A model generated the notes under the pieces. The model ran no database searches. It saw nothing but the letters and a program-made list of their open reading frames with translations, and was not told the DNA's origin. 64,000 bases of DNA, from assembly GCA_964608915.1 (NCBI GenBank), contig CAZSQA010000003.1:62001-126000 (forward strand), in the 5' to 3' direction. Positions within the stretch are counted from its first letter, which is position 1, and the number at the start of each line of letters is the position of its first letter. Shown piece after piece: positions 8,027-18,079 of this stretch. The stretch comes from QWQI01 sp964608915 (GTDB taxonomy: Bacteria; Planctomycetota; Planctomycetia; Isosphaerales; Isosphaeraceae). Both the position numbers and the translations under genes were made by a program.

Positions 8027-9077
8027 CGAGTTTGCGAATCGAATCCGGACTTCCGAATCTTCTGAGGAAAACCGTCAAGGTGGCCGTCAGGGCCACTCCG
8101 TTCGAAAATGCCTCTGGAAGGTTCGAAGTGACAGAACTTTGCGACGAATGACCTTCCTGACGATGATCGATTTCGCTACCAGCCTCAGAGCCAGTCGTAT
8201 CGACGAGCCCAAACCAGGTCAAGCGTTCCGGCCAGCCGTTACGGGCGGCGGTCTGGTTGACCCGTTCCAGCACTCGCAAGGCCCATGCAGCACCCCAGGC
8301 GTCCCGGAACGGAATCCAGAACCTTTGAAATGCGAAAGGTGGATCGTATTTACGGCTCGCTCGTGCGAATCGGGCACCGATCGCGATCGAAGCCGCCAGT
8401 GCCCAGGGCAATACGAACCAGAAATCGCCTCGCCATTCGGCTCGTCCTTCGGGCGTCCACAAAAGCCGCAGGTGACAGCCCAGCCCGGCCCCGAGTATCA
8501 AGGCAGGCAGGCCGAATCGGGTCGGAAGATAATTGCCCGCCCCTGCGACGATCACCAGCACGAAAAAGTAGGACCAGGGCGATTCCAGACGCAGCCGGTC
8601 GAGCGTATCGAACCGCTTCGCCAAACCGATCCCTTCCAGCATGGGCAGAAGGCCGATGACCAGAAATAGCCCGCAGAGAATGGCCCATGCACTTTCGCCC
8701 GGTTTGCGTGCTCCCAGCACACTGACGAGCGCGGCCAGAGTCGTGAGAAATGCCAGATGCACGAAAAAAGCCTGGCGTGGCCGGCCGGACACTTCAAAAT
8801 CAGCGAACACGATGGCCACCGCAGCACATACGATCGCCGCCATGGCCCAGACGGTCGCGGGTCGTAGCGCCGTACCGGTCAGTTTGCGATTGGCCAGAAC
8901 CAGATTTCTCAGTGCCAGTGCCAGTGCGGCCGCAAGCGACCAGGTGGCCAGAATCTGCCAGGTCTGGGAATTCGAAATCAGTCTCCCGAATGGCATCAGA
9001 CAAAGGCCGAGCGCCAGAGTGTCGATGATTCGGAAAAGATCGGATGAAGCGGTTTTCGGCGACGGCTCGTCGGTCAC
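8013..9077 (-). CDS. Integral membrane protein of unknown function in the MCE operon
   Basis: 354 residues with about eight to ten hydrophobic segments, for example IIDTLALGLCLMPFGRL, ILATWSLAAALALALRNLV, VWAMAAIVCAAVAIVFA, AILCGLFLVIGLLPML, SYFFVLVIVAGAGNYLP and FWFVLPWALAASIAIGARFA. A soluble tail of about 100 residues ends in GPEE. I recognise no family. Its start codon overlaps the stop of the upstream mlaD-like gene by four bases, so it is almost certainly the last gene of the mlaE-mlaF-mlaD transcript. A role in envelope lipid handling is inferred from position alone. Confidence 0.75.
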   Translation of the reverse strand: MTDEPSPKTASSDLFRIIDTLALGLCLMPFGRLISNSQTWQILATWSLAAALALALRNLVLANRKLTGTALRPATVWAMAAIVCAAVAIVFADFEVSGRPRQAFFVHLAFLTTLAALVSVLGARKPGESAWAILCGLFLVIGLLPMLEGIGLAKRFDTLDRLRLESPWSYFFVLVIVAGAGNYLPTRFGLPALILGAGLGCHLRLLWTPEGRAEWRGDFWFVLPWALAASIAIGARFARASRKYDPPFAFQRFWIPFRDAWGAAWALRVLERVNQTAARNGWPERLTWFGLVDTTGSEAGSEIDHRQEGHSSQSSVTSNLPEAFSNGVALTATLTVFLRRFGSPDSIRKLGPEE

Positions 9078-10201
9078 GGCTTGAGGGCCCCGCGTGAGAT
9101 GACGCTCGGGTCGGCAGCCACTTTCTCGGAAAACGTCGTCAGATTCTTGACCGCGGGTCGCATGGTTCGAACGATTTCGTTCGCCCCTCGCAATGCGGAA
9201 GTCGCTTCCGTGTAGAGGCTCGGGTCCGTCAGCATTTTCTGCAGGGTGCCGTTCGTGTTGAGTTTGCCGTCCGGATCGGAAAGCGTGCGGGTCAGAAGCC
9301 CAAGCTGTGCCACCATCGAATTGAGTCGCAGGAGAACCTGGCCTGCATTGGTCACGGGTGTTCGGCTGGGCGTACCGCCGAGGTCAGCAGCCAGCGGCTT
9401 AAGGGCGACGAGAACGTCCGTGTCGATCGCTTCCGTGATGGAATTCGCCCTGTCGATGACGCGTTTGAGCTTCATCCGGGTGTCGATATCGAAGGCCGCC
9501 TCCGTCGTTTCGATCAGCCGCTTCAGGGCAGATACGGTCGGCTTGATGTCCTGCTCGTTTTCCTGAACGATCTTGTCAGCCTTTTTGGCCAGTTCGCCCA
9601 GTTTTTTTCCGGTATCGTCCCAAGTGGCGATGAATTGCTCCAGGCTTTCGGCCTTTTTGGTGAGAGTCGCGACTCCCTTCGCGGCTTCGTCGATCGAGTT
9701 CAGCGTCGTTCCGACTTTCGAGAGCGCTTCGGTGGCCAGGCCGAGGGCTGCGTTGGGGTCGGCGCTGACCTCGCCCCGGATCACCATGGTTTCGTCGGGG
9801 CTTTCGGAAAGCTTGATCGGTTCCGGAATCAAATGGGCCGAGGTCAGAATTTCGATCGTCGTGTCGCCGATCAGGGCACGCTGAATCATCGGCAGTGCGT
9901 CCTGCGTGATTTTGAATGGCTCGTCGATGCCCAGAGTGATCAGCACGCCTTCCGGTTCGGCCACGTTTTGCTTCGGTCGCGTATCGAACGCGACCCGCGC
10001 CACGGAGCCGATCCGGATCCCGTTCTTCCTTACGGGCACACCCACCGCGACACCTGGCGCATTCACGAATTTCACAGTGATGTAGCGTTGTTTGGCGCTG
10101 ATCCGCACGTTGCCGCCGAAGAGGATCGCCAGCGCGATCAGCCCGGCCATGGCGACGAAGACGAAGATGCCGATCCGTAATTCCATGGCTCTTTCGGACA
10201 T
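9074..10201 (-). CDS. MlaD-family (MCE domain) lipid-transport substrate-binding protein
   Basis: 375 residues. One N-terminal membrane helix (ELRIGIFVFVAMAGLIALAI, residues 7-26) is followed by an MCE domain at about 35-125, with VKFVNAPGVAVGVPVRKNG and IRIGSVARVAF matching the family pattern. After it comes a long, mostly helical region with heptad-like Leu/Ala/Lys patterns (about 160-300), as in MlaD/PqiB-type proteins that form hexamers and tunnels. Such proteins carry phospholipid between inner and outer membranes. GGGAG eight bases upstream supports the start. The gene sits between mlaF (76 bases upstream) and the overlapping membrane-protein gene. Confidence 0.88.
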   Translation of the reverse strand: MSERAMELRIGIFVFVAMAGLIALAILFGGNVRISAKQRYITVKFVNAPGVAVGVPVRKNGIRIGSVARVAFDTRPKQNVAEPEGVLITLGIDEPFKITQDALPMIQRALIGDTTIEILTSAHLIPEPIKLSESPDETMVIRGEVSADPNAALGLATEALSKVGTTLNSIDEAAKGVATLTKKAESLEQFIATWDDTGKKLGELAKKADKIVQENEQDIKPTVSALKRLIETTEAAFDIDTRMKLKRVIDRANSITEAIDTDVLVALKPLAADLGGTPSRTPVTNAGQVLLRLNSMVAQLGLLTRTLSDPDGKLNTNGTLQKMLTDPSLYTEATSALRGANEIVRTMRPAVKNLTTFSEKVAADPSVISRGALKP

Positions 10202-10277
10202 GTTCCACTCCCTTTTCTGGCGTTTCGTATGACCGGTCAGTGCCGGTTACGCAGATGGTCGCTTTTCGAATCCCGTA

Positions 10278-11801
10278 TCAGTCCCGTGACCGTGGCGGCC
10301 TGGCTTTCATGATATCGTCAGGGTCCATCACAACGATGCCCGTAACAGGGTCTTCGCCCAGCCGATCAGGATTGAGTTCCCGCATTCGCTCGCCGGCCTC
10401 GCCCCTCACGAACTGCCGCACGCGCGGGTCGGGGTGCTCTTCGAGTCCGATCGCAGGGCCGTCGTAAAGGATCTGAGGTTCATCAGGTTCGAGCCGAGAG
10501 ATCGGATAAAGCATGATCACCCTGTCGGCACACTTCGTGACCGTTCGCATTTCGTGCGTCACGATGATGCCGCTGCGGCTTTTGTCTGCCTGTGTCTGCA
10601 GAATCAGCTCGTTGATGATATCCGTCATGATCGGGTCGAGGCCCGTCGTCGGCTCGTCGTAAAGCATCACTTCCGGCTTCAGCGCGAGTGCCCGTGCCAG
10701 GCCGACACGCTTGCGCTGGCCGCCGGAAAGCTCGGCCGGTTTTTTCCACTCGACTCCTGGAGGCAACCCAACTTCAGTGAGACGCTCGCGAATGTAGTCC
10801 GGCAGGTCCTTCTCCTCAACGAGCCGGTGTTCGCGCAAGCCGAAGGCAACGTTGTCATAGATCGACATGCTGTCGAAGAGCGCAGCCATTTGAAACAGGA
10901 AGCCGAATTTGATTCTTGTCGCCGTGATTTTCTTTTCGTTCATCCGGGACAGGTCTTCGCCCTTGAACGAAACACGGCCCTTATCCGGCCGAATCAGGCC
11001 GATCATCAATTTCAAATTGACCGTTTTGCCGCAGCCCGATTCGCCGATGAGACAAACCGTCTGTCCACGCGGTATCCGGAACGACAAGTTGCGCAAGACC
11101 GTTTGATTTCGAAATCTCTTCGTGACGTCTTCGAACTCGATCATCATTTCGAGGTCGCCGGGCCCAGAATCCGGTTCGCCGGCTGGCGTCACGACATCGA
11201 TGCGCGGCTCTTGCCCCGATGAATCGACGCCAGGGTTCCGCACGGACGTCGAATCGAAATCAGAAGGATTTTCGGCAGTTGCGGAGAATGGCTCGATCGC
11301 GGTCGCCGCAGGCACGTTTGCGTCCGGAACCGGTTCGCCGGGCGTCATCTCCTCCGTATCAGGCTCCATTAAGACCGCTTGGGATTCCACGGCATCCCGG
11401 TTTTGTGGAGTCGGATCACTCTCGTGTTTTGGAGATTCGTCCGCGAGAATCGCTCGATCGGTCAAGCCGTCGCGGTCTTCCGGTCGATCCTGACGCTTCT
11501 CGACGTCCGGTCGGACCTTCCGAACCCGCGATGCCCGCACGTCGATCGCTGGCTGGTCTGACCGTTTCGGGGTTCCCGAAATACCCTGAGGGTGATCTCC
11601 CGCACGCTTTTCCAAATCCGCATCGACGATTTCGATTCCGTTCGATTTTTCGAAATCCGGTCCGGAATCGCCCGCATCGTCTGTCGAGAAAAACTCCCAG
11701 GCCGGCGTATCGACTGGTTCGCCTTCGACGCCGAAGCTCCAGGGCGGCTCCCAGCCCTCGTCCTGATTGTCGTCAAGTGAGCGTTTGTCTTTATCGCTCA
11801 T
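10278..11801 (-). CDS. MlaF-type ABC transporter ATPase with a long acidic N-terminal extension
   Basis: 507 residues in two parts. Residues 1 to about 218 are rich in Asp, Glu, Pro and Ser and look disordered. From about 220 there is a complete ABC ATPase: MIEFEDVTKRF, Walker A GESGCGKT (253-260), signature LSGGQRKRVGLARAL, Walker B VMLYDEPTTGLDP, and the switch His in IVTHEM. The ATPase domain matches MlaF, which powers the MlaE permease in phospholipid transport. Typical MlaF proteins are about 270 residues and lack the extension. AAGGCGG stands before the ATG at 11801, whereas I see no ribosome-binding site before the internal ATGs at 11147/11144, which favours the long form. The C-terminus also adds about 60 residues beyond the usual end. 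Confidence 0.9.
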   Translation of the reverse strand: MSDKDKRSLDDNQDEGWEPPWSFGVEGEPVDTPAWEFFSTDDAGDSGPDFEKSNGIEIVDADLEKRAGDHPQGISGTPKRSDQPAIDVRASRVRKVRPDVEKRQDRPEDRDGLTDRAILADESPKHESDPTPQNRDAVESQAVLMEPDTEEMTPGEPVPDANVPAATAIEPFSATAENPSDFDSTSVRNPGVDSSGQEPRIDVVTPAGEPDSGPGDLEMMIEFEDVTKRFRNQTVLRNLSFRIPRGQTVCLIGESGCGKTVNLKLMIGLIRPDKGRVSFKGEDLSRMNEKKITATRIKFGFLFQMAALFDSMSIYDNVAFGLREHRLVEEKDLPDYIRERLTEVGLPPGVEWKKPAELSGGQRKRVGLARALALKPEVMLYDEPTTGLDPIMTDIINELILQTQADKSRSGIIVTHEMRTVTKCADRVIMLYPISRLEPDEPQILYDGPAIGLEEHPDPRVRQFVRGEAGERMRELNPDRLGEDPVTGIVVMDPDDIMKARPPRSRD

Positions 11802-11863
11802 TCTCGGCCGCCTTGATTCGAAATTCCCGATACATGCATTTCAGTCACGCATACCGCGCCGAT

Positions 11864-12772
11864 TCAGAAGAGGCTTTCGCTGACGTCCGGATAGAGTGAC
11901 CGGTACATCGAGTTCCACGCCGTGCCGATGACCAGATCGATGAACAGGATCAGCACGAACGACATGACGAACGCCTCGGTCGCCGCCCGGCCCACGCCTT
12001 CGGCACCGGCCCGGGAATGAAAGCCGCGGTGGCATGCCACCATGCCGATCGCGTATCCGAAAAACACGCTTTTGAAAAGCCCCGCGACCAGATCCGAAAG
12101 GGCCACGAACTTGGACGTGTAGTACCAGTAAAAATAGCTGTCGATACCGAACAGTTCGTTCGAAATCAGGAACCCGCCGATGATTCCCAGGCAATCGGCG
12201 ATGATCGTCAGCAGCGGTATCAGCAGGACGCACGTCACCAGTCTCGGCACCACCAGCACCTGAATCGGATTCGTGCCCAGTGCCGAGAGAGCGTCGATCT
12301 GCTCCGTCACCCGCATCGTTCCCAGCTCGGCCGCCATCGCCGAACCGACCCGACCAGCGAGCATCGTCGCCGCCAGCACGGGGCCAAGTTCCTTGACCAG
12401 CGTGACGTTGATCACGGCGCCCATACGAGTCTCCAGCCCCATCTCCCGGAACGAGTGATAGGACTGCACCGCCAGAACCATGCCTATAAAGCAGCCTGTC
12501 ATGCCGACGACCCACGTGCTCGCCACGCCGATGGCATAGAAAAGTGGCTTCAGATTCCTCCAGCGGGGTGGGCGATAGGCCAGCCAGCGCATGGCGGAAA
12601 GATTGAAAAGCGTCATATTGCCCACGAAGATCAGCACCTCGAGCACACCCGAACCGACAGACTCGAACGCGCCGCGAATCAGACCCGGTTCGTGCATAGG
12701 ATGCATGCCCGCATGAGACGCCGGCCCCGGTACGGGCTTCTTCGATACCTCTGGCGTTTCGATCGTCGTCAT
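11864..12772 (-). CDS. MlaE-family lipid-transport permease
   Basis: 302 residues with about six membrane segments. Family hallmarks are present: MTGCFIGMVLAVQSYHSF, the conserved VKELGPVLAATMLAGRVGSA with AELGTM after it, and VTEQIDALSALGTNP followed by VVPRLV. This is the inner-membrane subunit of the MCE transporter and pairs with the MlaF ATPase and MlaD protein encoded just downstream (62 and then 76 bases between genes). It is the first gene of a - strand operon, with GGACGG before the ATG. The first 40 residues are a Pro-rich cytoplasmic extension. Confidence 0.92.
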   Translation of the reverse strand: MTTIETPEVSKKPVPGPASHAGMHPMHEPGLIRGAFESVGSGVLEVLIFVGNMTLFNLSAMRWLAYRPPRWRNLKPLFYAIGVASTWVVGMTGCFIGMVLAVQSYHSFREMGLETRMGAVINVTLVKELGPVLAATMLAGRVGSAMAAELGTMRVTEQIDALSALGTNPIQVLVVPRLVTCVLLIPLLTIIADCLGIIGGFLISNELFGIDSYFYWYYTSKFVALSDLVAGLFKSVFFGYAIGMVACHRGFHSRAGAEGVGRAATEAFVMSFVLILFIDLVIGTAWNSMYRSLYPDVSESLF

Positions 12773-13182
12773 GGGCTTTCCGTCCGTAGTTCACCGGCGC
12801 AAGTCGTCCCTGCGTGCTCGGTCCTTCCGAATCTTCTCTATTGTTCCGATTCCGCCCGGGCTGACAAGCCCAAAGCCATACGATCGATCAGGTTCGATCC
12901 GCAACGGCCAGGACCGATCCGTCCTCCACGAAGCCGTTTGGGGCGAAAGCAGATGAAGAAAGTACGAAAGCGTATCCATGTTGCGATTGACCTGGATGGG
13001 CCGAACTGACAGGCTGAAGTCACATTCCCGAGAGTTCGTACGATCGTTCGCCAACGATCGATCCAGCAATCCCTGGCGCGTTGCGGAACGATGACCAGGC
13101 CGATCGAAATATGTGGTGAGTCCCGATCCCACTTCTCAGACTGAATTCGATCCATTCGTCCAAAAGACAGAAGAGCCCCCTG
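12773..13182. other. 410-base intergenic region between divergent genes
   Basis: It lies between the MCE operon (leftward) and the DinB gene (rightward) and should contain both promoters. I see no convincing coding frame, repeat or promoter pair. Confidence 0.4.
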
Positions 13183-13683
13183 ATGAAAACCTTTCCTGAC
13201 CGCTTCCGCCTCTGGTTCGAACATGAGTGCGACTGCAACGCCAAAACGCTCGAAATGCTCGAATCCGTACCAGAGGCCAATAGATCGACCCCTGAATTTC
13301 GAAAAGCCCTCGACCGCATGGGCCACATCGTGGCTGCGCGTCGGCGCTGGCTGTTCCGGCTCGCCGGATCGCCCGACGTCGACAGCATCTTCCCGCACGT
13401 TGCCGGAATCGAATCGCTCGTAAGCGATGCCGCTGAAATGGAGCGACTCTGGGTCGAATATCTCGATGAACTCGACGACACCGAACTCCAGCGCGAACTC
13501 GAATGGGTCGCGATCAACGGCAATCGCTATCGATGGAACGTCGAAGGCGCTTTGACGCAAATGTACGGACACGCGTTCTATCACCGGGGACAGATCGCCC
13601 AGACCGTGGCGAATCTGGGCGGCAAGGCGATCGATACCGATTTCATTTACTGGATGAATCTCGCCCCCATCGAACCAGCCTGA
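13183..13683 (+). CDS. DinB family protein
   Basis: 166 residues, all-helical in pattern. The DinB/YfiT metal-site layout is visible: a His in the first helix (RLWFEHECDCNAKTL), a second His in the middle (DRMGHIVAARRRWLFRL) and the characteristic HAFYHRGQIAQTVANLGG near the C-terminus, where two His residues complete the site. The family includes thiol transferases and damage-inducible proteins, but most members are uncharacterised. It is a single-gene unit on the + strand. Confidence 0.85.
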   Translation: MKTFPDRFRLWFEHECDCNAKTLEMLESVPEANRSTPEFRKALDRMGHIVAARRRWLFRLAGSPDVDSIFPHVAGIESLVSDAAEMERLWVEYLDELDDTELQRELEWVAINGNRYRWNVEGALTQMYGHAFYHRGQIAQTVANLGGKAIDTDFIYWMNLAPIEPA

Positions 13684-13903
13684 TCCGGATATCAGGAATT
13701 TCTCGAGAAACTCGACGGAATCGTCTCTACGATCGTTTCACCTGGAAAACTCATTCCCATCGCCAAACCCCGCTCCGCATTTCACGAATCGAACGGAATT
13801 TCCAAGGCATTCCCGAATCCGCCAAGCATAATCCCGCAAACGGGACACACATGGAGGTGGACTTGTGAGATCGGACCCAGGCGGATAGTTTGGAAGGTGA
13901 GGC

Positions 13904-15130
13904 ATGAAAACGACATTCCGGTGGACGCGACACCCCGATGCGATCGCCCCGGGCGATTCAGGACGCATGCACGACAACGCTCCCGAGACAAGCCGAAGCC
14001 TGTCTTCCGGCGGACCGACACTGGTCCTGTCCTCGTTCGGGGTGCTTGCGGCCATCTACTTCTTCCGGCCGATCCTGGTGCCCGTGGCGATGGCCGTGCT
14101 TCTATCCTGCCTTTTGATGCCGGCGACGGTTTTCATTCGCCGAACGCTGCGAGTCGGCCAGTTTTCGGCATCGCTGGTGCTGTGCGTTCTGCTCGGAATC
14201 GGCGGTGGATATCTGGGCGTTCTGGCCGTCGACCATCTCGCGGAATTCGCTCTCGGCCTGCCGATCGACCTCTCGCGACTGAGTTCGAAACTCGGCCAGA
14301 ATCTTACCGAGATCGTTCGGGATTACCCGAAGCTGGGTGCCCTGCTGCCTGAACCTCGGCTGATCGCCGACTTCGGCGAGCGCAACGCAGCTCTGGTCAT
14401 TCGCAGCCTGGGCGACCCTGTTTCGCATGCCACGCAGCTGGTCGGTCAGGGCGTACTCACCTTGATCCTGGCGATTTTCTTCACGGTCGAGCAGCCGATT
14501 CTACAGCCCCGGCTGGCCGCGGCCTTGAGCCGGAATTCCACGGAAATCGTCTTCTACGAAAACCTGTTCCGCCATCTGTCGCGCCGGATGCGCAGATATC
14601 TGCTGGTCCGGGCCGGCATCAACATGGCCTTCGGGCTGGCCGTCGGGTTAGTTCTGGGTGCGATGGGTGTGGAATATGCCGCGATCCTCGGCCTGTTCGC
14701 GGGGCTCGCGAACTTCGTTCCCTATCTCGGCCAGGCGGTTGCCGGACTTCTGCCGAGCCTGGTGGTGCTGGCCCAGACCGGGTCGATCGCGGAAGTGCTT
14801 GTCGTCGCCGGTATTTTCACGGCGATGTCTCTGGTCGAAGGGTATCTCGTCACGCCGATCGTCATGGGCCGCACGATGGATCTGAACGGAACCACCGTGC
14901 TTCTGAGCTGCCTGTTCTGGGGCTTTTTGTGGGGCATCGTGGGTCTCTTTCTCGCGACGCCCATCGCGGCCGTCGTTCGGCTGACGCTGGAGCGGTTCCC
15001 CGAAGGCCGAAAGTGGGCCTCACTGATGAGCGTCGTCCCCGAGCTTCACGTCGATCAGGTCGAGAAGAACACGTTGCCGCCTCGTCACGACATCGCCTCC
15101 GAGGTTCCCACGAAAGTGCTGCTGGACTGA
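13904..15130 (+). CDS. AI-2E family transporter (YdiK/TqsA type permease)
   Basis: 408 residues. A 35-residue polar N-terminus is followed by paired helices (VLSSFGVLAAIYFFRPIL, PVAMAVLLSCLLMPA, SASLVLCVLLGIGGGYLG), a soluble segment at about 110-180, and a C-terminal half with the family signature: MGVEYAAILGLFAGLANFVP, YLGQAVAGLLPSLVVL, VEGYLVTPIVMGRTMDLN and FWGFLWGIVGLFLATPIA. The family was named for autoinducer-2 export, but other members move Na+ or other small solutes, so the substrate is open. GGAAGGTGAGG just before the ATG supports this start. Confidence 0.9.
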   Translation: MKTTFRWTRHPDAIAPGDSGRMHDNAPETSRSLSSGGPTLVLSSFGVLAAIYFFRPILVPVAMAVLLSCLLMPATVFIRRTLRVGQFSASLVLCVLLGIGGGYLGVLAVDHLAEFALGLPIDLSRLSSKLGQNLTEIVRDYPKLGALLPEPRLIADFGERNAALVIRSLGDPVSHATQLVGQGVLTLILAIFFTVEQPILQPRLAAALSRNSTEIVFYENLFRHLSRRMRRYLLVRAGINMAFGLAVGLVLGAMGVEYAAILGLFAGLANFVPYLGQAVAGLLPSLVVLAQTGSIAEVLVVAGIFTAMSLVEGYLVTPIVMGRTMDLNGTTVLLSCLFWGFLWGIVGLFLATPIAAVVRLTLERFPEGRKWASLMSVVPELHVDQVEKNTLPPRHDIASEVPTKVLLD

Positions 15131-15263
15131 TTTTGCTGAACTTTGCCCGGCTCATCCTCTTTTCGAATTGCAGCTTTTCGAAGAAATGCCAGAGCGAGCC
15201 TCAATCGATCCGGCTCAGCGAATTCGAAAGCGATTCGGAATCGCTTCTTCGAAATCAGCCCGC

Positions 15264-15287
15264 GTGCCCGCACGGAGAAGCGGGCAC
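15264..15287. terminator. Hairpin between convergent genes
   Basis: GTGCCCGC (15264-15271) and GCGGGCAC (15280-15287) form an 8-base-pair stem with an 8-base loop between the AI-2E-family gene and the PhoD gene, which converge here. There is no T-run on either side. Confidence 0.4.
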
Positions 15288-15323
15288 ACGATGCCGATCG
15301 AATAGGCGAAAGCGGATCTGACG

Positions 15324-16865
<1,542 letters not shown>

Positions 16866-17218
16866 TCCGTTTTCCTGTTTCCAGATTCGATCCAGCTCGT
16901 TGAGCGGCAGCATATCAGTCGAGGCCTCGCGGTGGTTCGCAATTCGTGGCGATTTCGCCTTCATCCCGGGGATCGCCTTTATCAAATCAAATCGCTCGCG
17001 CCGGATCCAGCCCGGGCTGCGAACTTCTCCTGAATTTGCCCGATTCGTCACGAATTCTGCATCGATCCGTCGGATCCTTCAATTAGAGCAAATTTTCGAC
17101 ATCTGTCGGCCAGTGCAATTCATCGAAACGACGCCCGTTACTCACACAGCGCCTGCGAAAAAATCACGGATATCCGCTTCAGATGAATTTCTCGCGGCAT
17201 ATTCAGCGACTTGCCACT
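16866..17218. other. 353-base intergenic region upstream of phoD
   Basis: This lies between the rsmE end and the phoD start, both on the - strand. It is somewhat AT-richer near 17080-17100 and should contain the phoD promoter. No coding frame or clear promoter hexamers were identified. Confidence 0.4.
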
Positions 17219-17229
17219 TCAGTGGCAAG
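17210..17229 (-). terminator. Hairpin at the rsmE stop codon
   Basis: CTTGCCAC (17210-17217) and GTGGCAAG (17222-17229) form a perfect 8-base-pair stem closed by TTCA and spanning the stop codon at 17219-17221. No T-run follows on the - strand, so factor-independent termination is uncertain. Confidence 0.4.
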
Positions 17230-17965
17230 CCTTCGATTCCGCCGCGCCGCCAAAGCACTGAAACACGGCTGCCGCCATGGCGACCGCAGCCGTTTCCACT
17301 CGCAGGATATGTGGCCCAAGACTGACCGGGCACCATCCGTCACGTACTGCCAGGGCACGCTCCAGTTCCGTCCAGCCACCTTCGGGACCGACACACGCAA
17401 GCACGCATGCATGATTGGCGTCATTCCTCGATAGGTTCGTCATGGCCACGTGGCCCCGATCGGCGAAAAGACCGGGAGAGCCGGCCGGAAGACTGGTCAG
17501 AAACGTTTCCAGCCGAACAGGTTCGAGAATCTCCATCAAGCGGTCGCGGCCGCTTTGTTTGCAGGATTCGATCACCGTCCTTCGCAGGCGGTCCAGCTTG
17601 GTCGATCGCGGCTCGACCACGGATCGCTCACACACCAGAGGAATGAGCCGGTCCACACCCAATTCCGTCGCTTTTTCGACGATCCAGTCGAACCGGTCGC
17701 CTTTCGGAACCGCTGTGCCCAGCCAGAGTTCCGGGCCTGGAATGACCGAAGCTCCCGGCAGTCGATCGATTACGTCGAGACAAGCCCCGGATTTGTTCGA
17801 ATCCGTCAGCCTGCAGCGCCAGGACTGGCCCTGTCCGTCAAAGGCCACGACTTCTTCACCGAGAGCCACACGCCTTACCCGGGCCAGATGATGCGCTTCG
17901 TCTCGATCGAGCGATACGGTACCATCCACGACACCGCCCGGAGCATATACACGTTCCATGAACAT
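17219..17965 (-). CDS. rsmE: 16S rRNA (uracil(1498)-N(3))-methyltransferase RsmE
   Basis: 248 residues, the usual length for RsmE. An N-terminal PUA-like domain contains DEAHHLARVRRVALGEEVVA. The SPOUT methyltransferase domain shows AVPKGDRFDWIVEKATELGV, the CKQSGRDRLMEI block, CVGPEGGWTELE and the knot segment VSLGPHILRVETAAVAMAAA. It methylates U1498 of 16S rRNA with S-adenosylmethionine. The start could be the first Met or the Met two codons later (17959). It is transcribed away from the P-loop gene, with about 115 bases between the two starts. Confidence 0.95.
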   Translation of the reverse strand: MFMERVYAPGGVVDGTVSLDRDEAHHLARVRRVALGEEVVAFDGQGQSWRCRLTDSNKSGACLDVIDRLPGASVIPGPELWLGTAVPKGDRFDWIVEKATELGVDRLIPLVCERSVVEPRSTKLDRLRRTVIESCKQSGRDRLMEILEPVRLETFLTSLPAGSPGLFADRGHVAMTNLSRNDANHACVLACVGPEGGWTELERALAVRDGWCPVSLGPHILRVETAAVAMAAAVFQCFGGAAESKACH

Positions 17966-18079
17966 TCACCCCGGGCATCGCCCATATTCCCGGCATGTTC
18001 GGCCGAAGTTCGGTGTTCGATTAGCCGATATAACCGGAAGAATCCGAACGACCCGAATTACGCATTCGGTTCACGTCCA

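Noticed and set aside
11841..12794. A second - strand frame of 317 codons in the mlaE region
   Set aside because: Frame-shifted shadow of mlaE; it is Arg/Gly-rich and lacks membrane helices, while the mlaE frame has them.
17450..18079. N-terminal extension of the P-loop protein
   Set aside because: The frame is open, but it overlaps rsmE on the other strand and lacks protein character.
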